NCBI GenBank assembly: GCA_043730365.1
Contig: JAYTKJ010000243.1
Coordinates: forward strand, 1 to 7,417
Direction: 5' to 3'
Origin: VFZP01 sp043730365
GTDB taxonomy: Bacteria; Acidobacteriota; Terriglobia; Bryobacterales; Bryobacteraceae
Length of the DNA stretch: 7,417 nucleotides
Shown here: positions 4,366-7,417 of the stretch, piece after piece
How the letters are laid out: each line of letters starts with the position of its first letter
How positions within the stretch are numbered: position 1 is the first letter of the stretch
The notes under the pieces: model-generated
What the model was told of the DNA's origin: nothing
What the model saw: the letters and a program-made list of their open reading frames with translations, nothing else
Databases searched by the model: none
Translations under genes and position numbers: made by a program

Positions 4366-5739
4366 CTACGCCTCAATGCCCATTTGCGTGAGCCGGTATC
4401 GCAGCGCGTTACGCGTCAACCCCAACATGCGCGCCGCTTGCGACTTATTGCCCGCCGCTCTGCGCAGAGCCTCCCGCAGAATCGATTGCTCGAACTCGTC
4501 AAGCGTCATGCCTTCCGGCACGAACGGCACCGCGCCACCTGAGGCTGACGTGGGGGCCGACGAGGAAGCCCGCCCCGCCAGCGCATCCAGCTTGATGTCG
4601 GACGCCTCCAGCCGCGCGCCCTGCGACAGCAGCACGCTGCGCTCAATCACGTTCTCCAGTTGCCGCACGTTGCCGGGCCAGGGAAATTCCACTAGCCGTG
4701 CGACGGCTTCCGGCGAAATCGAATCCACGGGCGAGCCATGAGTTTGCGCGGCCTTGAGCACGAAGCGTTCGGCCAGTACGGGAATATCTTCGCGGCGCTC
4801 ACGCAGCGGCAAAATCTCGATCGGCATGACGTTGAGGCGATAGAAAAGATCCTCGCGAAACGTTCCCTGCGCGAGAGCCTTCTTCAAATCCACATTGGTG
4901 GCGGCGATCACGCGCACATCCACCTGACGCGTCTTGTTGCTGCCGAGCCGTTCCAGTTCGCGTTCCTGCAGGATGCGCAGGAGCTTGACCTGGACGGCCA
5001 TCGGCACGTCGCCGATCTCATCAAGGAACACCGTGCCGGTGTCGGCCTGCTCGAACTTGCCGGGCTTGGACGCGGTGGCTCCGGTGAAGGCGCCTTTCTC
5101 ATAGCCGAAAAGTTCGCTCTCCATGAGCGGCTCCGGAATCGCGGTGCAGTTGATCTTGACGAACGGCTTGTCGCGCCGGGGCGACTGGTAGTGGATGGCG
5201 CGCGCAATCAGATCCTTGCCCACGCCGGACTCGCCTACCAGCAGTACGGTGGCGCGGGTCGGGGCGACGCGCTCCACCATCGCCAGCACGTCGCGCATGC
5301 CCGGACTGCGGCCGATGATGCTGGCCACGTCGTACCGCGCGCCTAGCTGTTCGCGCAACGTCCGGTTCTCGGCGCGCAGCGAGCGCACTTCCAGCGCCTT
5401 GGCCACCACTGTCATCAGGTGGTCCATGGAGAACGGCTTGGGCAGAAAATCCTGCGCGCCCGATTTCATGGCTTCGACCGCGGTCTCCACCGAACTGAAG
5501 GCGGTCATCATGATGACGGGCGCGGTGATCTGGCGCTGGCGCAGTTGGGCCAGAAAGGCGAGGCCGTCCATGCCGGGCAGGCGCAAGTCAGTGAGAATCA
5601 GATCGGCTTTTTCCGCCACGGGCAAAGCCAGTTCAGCGGTGGCGGCGAGTTCGGTTTCGTAGCCGGCCGAGCGCAGCTGCAGTTCCACCACGCGGCGGAG
5701 ACGGTCCTCGTCTTCAACAATCAGAATGCAGGCGCTCAT
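4366..5739 (-). CDS. NtrC-type sigma-54-dependent response regulator
   Basis: A 457-residue sigma-54 activator with all three domains. The receiver domain (about residues 1-120) has the acidic pair at 10-11, phosphoacceptor Asp51 (LILTDLRLPGMDG), Thr79 and Lys101 (FLPKPF). A coiled linker (about 118-135) leads to the AAA+ domain (about 138-385): Walker A GESGVGKD (169-176), GAFTGA (216-221, contacts sigma-54), Walker B VFLDEIGD (237-244), the sensor/arginine-finger region FREDLFYRL (294-302) and WPGNVRQLEN (354-363). An Ala/Ser-rich linker follows. The C-terminal Fis-type helix-turn-helix is at about 412-457 (NKSQAARMLGLTRNALRYRL). It should bind upstream enhancers and remodel sigma-54 polymerase after phosphorylation. 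It starts at an ATG overlapping the kinase stop by 4 bp (ATGA), so the kinase is its cognate partner. All key residues are intact. Its target genes are not evident in the window. Confidence 0.96.
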   Translation of the reverse strand: MSACILIVEDEDRLRRVVELQLRSAGYETELAATAELALPVAEKADLILTDLRLPGMDGLAFLAQLRQRQITAPVIMMTAFSSVETAVEAMKSGAQDFLPKPFSMDHLMTVVAKALEVRSLRAENRTLREQLGARYDVASIIGRSPGMRDVLAMVERVAPTRATVLLVGESGVGKDLIARAIHYQSPRRDKPFVKINCTAIPEPLMESELFGYEKGAFTGATASKPGKFEQADTGTVFLDEIGDVPMAVQVKLLRILQERELERLGSNKTRQVDVRVIAATNVDLKKALAQGTFREDLFYRLNVMPIEILPLRERREDIPVLAERFVLKAAQTHGSPVDSISPEAVARLVEFPWPGNVRQLENVIERSVLLSQGARLEASDIKLDALAGRASSSAPTSASGGAVPFVPEGMTLDEFEQSILREALRRAAGNKSQAARMLGLTRNALRYRLTQMGIEA

Positions 5740-6998
5740 GATTCAGTGTTGGGAAGCAGCACGCGGAAGATGCTGCCTTCTCCCGGTTGGCTCTCCACCG
5801 CGATTTTACCGCCATGTTCGCCGACGATTCGGGCGACGATGGCGAGGCCCAGTCCGGTGCCGGTTGGTTTGGTGGTGAAAAACGGGTTGAAAATGTTCTC
5901 GCGCTGCGCCGGATCGATGCCCACGCCGCGGTCGATCACCGATGCCTCCACGCCGCCGGGAACCGTGCGGGTCTTCACCGTGATGGTGATGGGCGACACG
6001 CCCGGCGGCGAGGCCTGGGCGGCGTTGAGCAGCAAATTGAAGAAGACGCGCTCCATGAGGTCCGGGTCAAAGGAGAAGCGCTGGATGTCGGGCGAGTAGT
6101 TGCGAATGATCGCGACCGGCACGGGCAGCGGCGGCTGATGTTTTTCCAGGCGGGTCACGGCGCGGTCCAGCATCTCATTCCAGTCCGCCTTCTCGCGCAT
6201 GATCTGGAGAGGCCGCGCGAAATCGAGAAAACGCGTCACCAGGGAATTGGTGCGATCAACCTCGTCGCGGATGTAGCCGGCCACCTCGAGCGGCACAGCT
6301 TGATGCGGCTCGAGGCTCTTGAGCAGCAACTCGGCCGACGCCTTCATCGTGCCAAGCGGATTGCGCAGCTCATGCGCCAGCCCGGCCGTCAACTGGCCGA
6401 GCGCGGCGAGCCGCTCCGAACGCCGCACCGCATCCTCGGCCGCCTGGAGATTGCGATTGGCATCGGCTAGTTGATTGGCCACCTCCAGATGCCGCTGTGC
6501 CTGCGCCCGGGAAGCCTCCGCCAGTTGATGCGTCAGCAGCGCCAGGATGCCGAAGATAAGCACACGCACCGCCAGTTCGCGCATCTGATCCGGCGGAACG
6601 CTTTGGGCTCCCCAGTCGATAAAGAGGAGAAACGAGAGGTACGACGCGCTGGCGGCGAGGCTCACCAGCAACGTACCTAGCGCGCCGAGCGCGGTGGCGG
6701 CGGCCACCACCGGCACCATGAGAATCAGATAGTAGCTGGAGGCGATGCCGCCGGTGACACCGATCAGCAGCCAGGCCAGAAACAGTTTGACCAGCACCGA
6801 GCAAACCGTGCCGGCGTGGGTGTTGAACCAGACGATGCGGGGCTCAATCACCTGGAAGGCCGCCAGCCCGAGCAGCACCTGCGTCTCGGCGCCGGAGCGC
6901 ACAGGGCCGGTCATCGCCAGCGCGGCGTATAGCAAGAGCCAAACCACGTCCAAGGGACGTACCGGCAGGCGGCTGGGTTGCGGCGGCGTATCGGGCAT
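5736..6998 (-). CDS. Membrane sensor histidine kinase (NtrB-like core)
   Basis: A 420-residue histidine kinase, cognate sensor for the overlapping response regulator. Residues 1-158 hold about five to six hydrophobic segments (near 17-31, 40-51, 63-82, 88-104, 106-127 and 141-157) with short loops, so the sensor is likely embedded in the membrane rather than a periplasmic domain. No PAS or HAMP domain is seen. A coiled coil (about 160-198) connects to the dimerisation/phosphoacceptor domain, LAALGQLTAGLAHELRNPLG (197-216), with phospho-His209. The ATPase domain has an N box (FFNLLLNAAQAS, 319-330), G1 box (VIDRGVGI, Asp356), F box (NPFFTTKP) and G2 box (GTGLGLAI, 380-387). The sequence is closest in style to NtrB/ZraS/AtoS-like kinases that pair with sigma-54 activators. 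ATG 6998 is the assumed start; a GGAAGGA sits about 14 nt upstream, slightly far. The signal sensed is unknown. Confidence 0.94.
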   Translation of the reverse strand: MPDTPPQPSRLPVRPLDVVWLLLYAALAMTGPVRSGAETQVLLGLAAFQVIEPRIVWFNTHAGTVCSVLVKLFLAWLLIGVTGGIASSYYLILMVPVVAAATALGALGTLLVSLAASASYLSFLLFIDWGAQSVPPDQMRELAVRVLIFGILALLTHQLAEASRAQAQRHLEVANQLADANRNLQAAEDAVRRSERLAALGQLTAGLAHELRNPLGTMKASAELLLKSLEPHQAVPLEVAGYIRDEVDRTNSLVTRFLDFARPLQIMREKADWNEMLDRAVTRLEKHQPPLPVPVAIIRNYSPDIQRFSFDPDLMERVFFNLLLNAAQASPPGVSPITITVKTRTVPGGVEASVIDRGVGIDPAQRENIFNPFFTTKPTGTGLGLAIVARIVGEHGGKIAVESQPGEGSIFRVLLPNTES

Positions 6999-7083
6999 GC
7001 GGGCTCTGTCAGGTCCTTCCCGATTGTGCCAAAATGAGGTGAACTGTCGTAGTATCTCAATAAATTATCTCTCGCTCTCCCCC
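6999..7083. promoter_or_regulatory. Divergent intergenic region, histidine kinase / S1-domain protein
   Basis: Of the 85 bp, the stretch 7050-7070 is markedly AT-rich (including AATAAATTATCT) and likely holds the -10 for the plus-strand gene (TAGTAT at 7050-7055 or TAAATT at 7061-7066). No clear -35 is seen. The bases just before the S1-protein ATG are pyrimidine-rich (CTCTCGCTCTCCCCC) with no Shine-Dalgarno. On the minus strand TTGGCAC (7032-7026) is a perfect -24-like half of a sigma-54 promoter, but no -12 GC element follows at the right spacing. Confidence 0.4.
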
Positions 7084-7417
7084 ATGAACCCTTCTAAACC
7101 CAACCCGATGCCCGATGAAGTGACGATGGCCGCGTCAACGGACGAAGAGTCTTTTGCCGACATCCTCAATCAATTCGAGCGCGGCCATTCGCAGCCGGTG
7201 AAGAATCGCGAAGAATCCGCTGGCGGCGGCACGATCGACGGTACGGTGATTTCGGTGAGCCCGCTCGGCGTGTTCGTCGACATCGGCCGCAAGCTCGAAG
7301 GCATTTTGCCCCTGGAAGCCATCCGCAGCGCGGTGGGCCAAGTGAATTTGAAAGCCGGAGATCAGGTTAAGGTCAGCGCCGGCGGCCGCGATGAAAACGG
7401 CTACTACCAGCTTTCGA
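7084..7417 (+). CDS. S1-domain RNA-binding protein, ribosomal protein S1-like (5' part only)
   Basis: An open frame from ATG 7084 runs to the window edge (111 codons seen, no stop). Residues 1-47 are an acidic, low-complexity extension containing SFADILNQFERGHSQ (about 23-37). Residues from about 48 form the first S1 (OB-fold) RNA-binding motif: GTIDGTVISVSPLGVFVDIG, KLEGILPLEAI and LKAGDQVKVSAGGRDENGYYQLS. The GVFVDIG and EGILPLEAI elements are typical of the first repeat of multi-S1 proteins such as bacterial ribosomal protein S1. The extension followed by an S1 repeat suggests an rpsA-like protein, but only one repeat is visible, so a smaller S1 protein is possible and the symbol is withheld. 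Start choice: no Shine-Dalgarno precedes 7084. Met9 (7108) and Met15 (7126) are in-frame alternatives, but the frame composition is coding from 7084. Confidence 0.85.
   Translation, partial: MNPSKPNPMPDEVTMAASTDEESFADILNQFERGHSQPVKNREESAGGGTIDGTVISVSPLGVFVDIGRKLEGILPLEAIRSAVGQVNLKAGDQVKVSAGGRDENGYYQLS

Noticed and set aside
4738..5346. 202-codon plus-strand open frame
   Set aside because: It is antisense to the AAA+ domain of the sigma-54 activator, whose motifs are all intact; the plus-strand product is His/Arg/Leu-rich with no domain, typical of a shadow frame in GC-rich DNA.
5419..6470. Two long plus-strand frames (226 and 227 codons)
   Set aside because: Both lie antisense to the kinase and regulator genes and have biased, low-complexity composition. 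The opposite strand has complete catalytic motifs.
7015..7032. Sigma-54 (-24/-12) promoter for the kinase operon
   Set aside because: TTGGCAC matches the -24 half, but the expected TTGC-like -12 is replaced by GGAAG, so the site would not be functional as seen.
1..7417. tRNA, rRNA, CRISPR array, riboswitch
   Set aside because: No cloverleaf with a TTCRA arm, no rRNA-like conserved blocks, no spaced direct repeats and no recognisable riboswitch core were seen on either strand.

Overview
This 7.4 kb window looks like chromosomal DNA from a high-GC, Gram-negative-type bacterium. My best guess is an acidobacterium of the Solibacter/Bryobacter kind. That guess rests on the strong G/C preference at third codon positions, an S1 protein with a long acidic N-terminal extension, a NagX-type acyltransferase beside an ECF sigma factor, and the general gene style. 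There is no rRNA or other phylogenetic marker here, so the assignment is inference only.

Layout, left to right. (1) Positions 1-838, minus strand: an ECF-type sigma factor followed closely by a small membrane protein that runs off the left edge. The membrane protein's ribosome binding site overlaps the sigma factor's stop codon, so the two are probably translated from one message. (2) Positions 881-2008, plus strand: a 375-residue multi-membrane acyltransferase of the HGSNAT/NagX (COG4299) family, divergent from the sigma gene across only 42 bp. (3) Positions 2013-3718: a patch that reads as accessory DNA, with lower GC and mixed codon use. It holds a 55-codon high-GC coding remnant of a lost gene (2044-2211), a 198-residue helical protein resembling the uncharacterised DUF6988/DUF5677-type families (2272-2868), and a HigB-HigA toxin-antitoxin pair (2958-3646). 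CTAG-rich palindromic elements mark the edges of this patch and the 3' ends of three genes. (4) Positions 3713-6998, minus strand: a three-gene operon of membrane histidine kinase, NtrC-type sigma-54 activator and a small membrane-anchored protein. The small protein carries the first and last parts of a CHAT (caspase-like) domain but lacks the catalytic middle. (5) From 7084, plus strand: the start of an S1-domain RNA-binding protein, divergent from the kinase and cut by the right edge.

How the genes work together: the kinase should phosphorylate the sigma-54 activator, since their genes overlap by ATGA. The CHAT-derived protein is probably co-transcribed, which makes it a candidate membrane accessory of this signalling system. 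HigBA and the DUF6988-like gene form a small accessory cassette between two conserved blocks. No transposase, integrase, tRNA, rRNA or CRISPR array is visible. The observations most worth a second look are the CHAT protein without a catalytic core, the truncated gene at the island edge, and the repeated CTAG element at gene ends.
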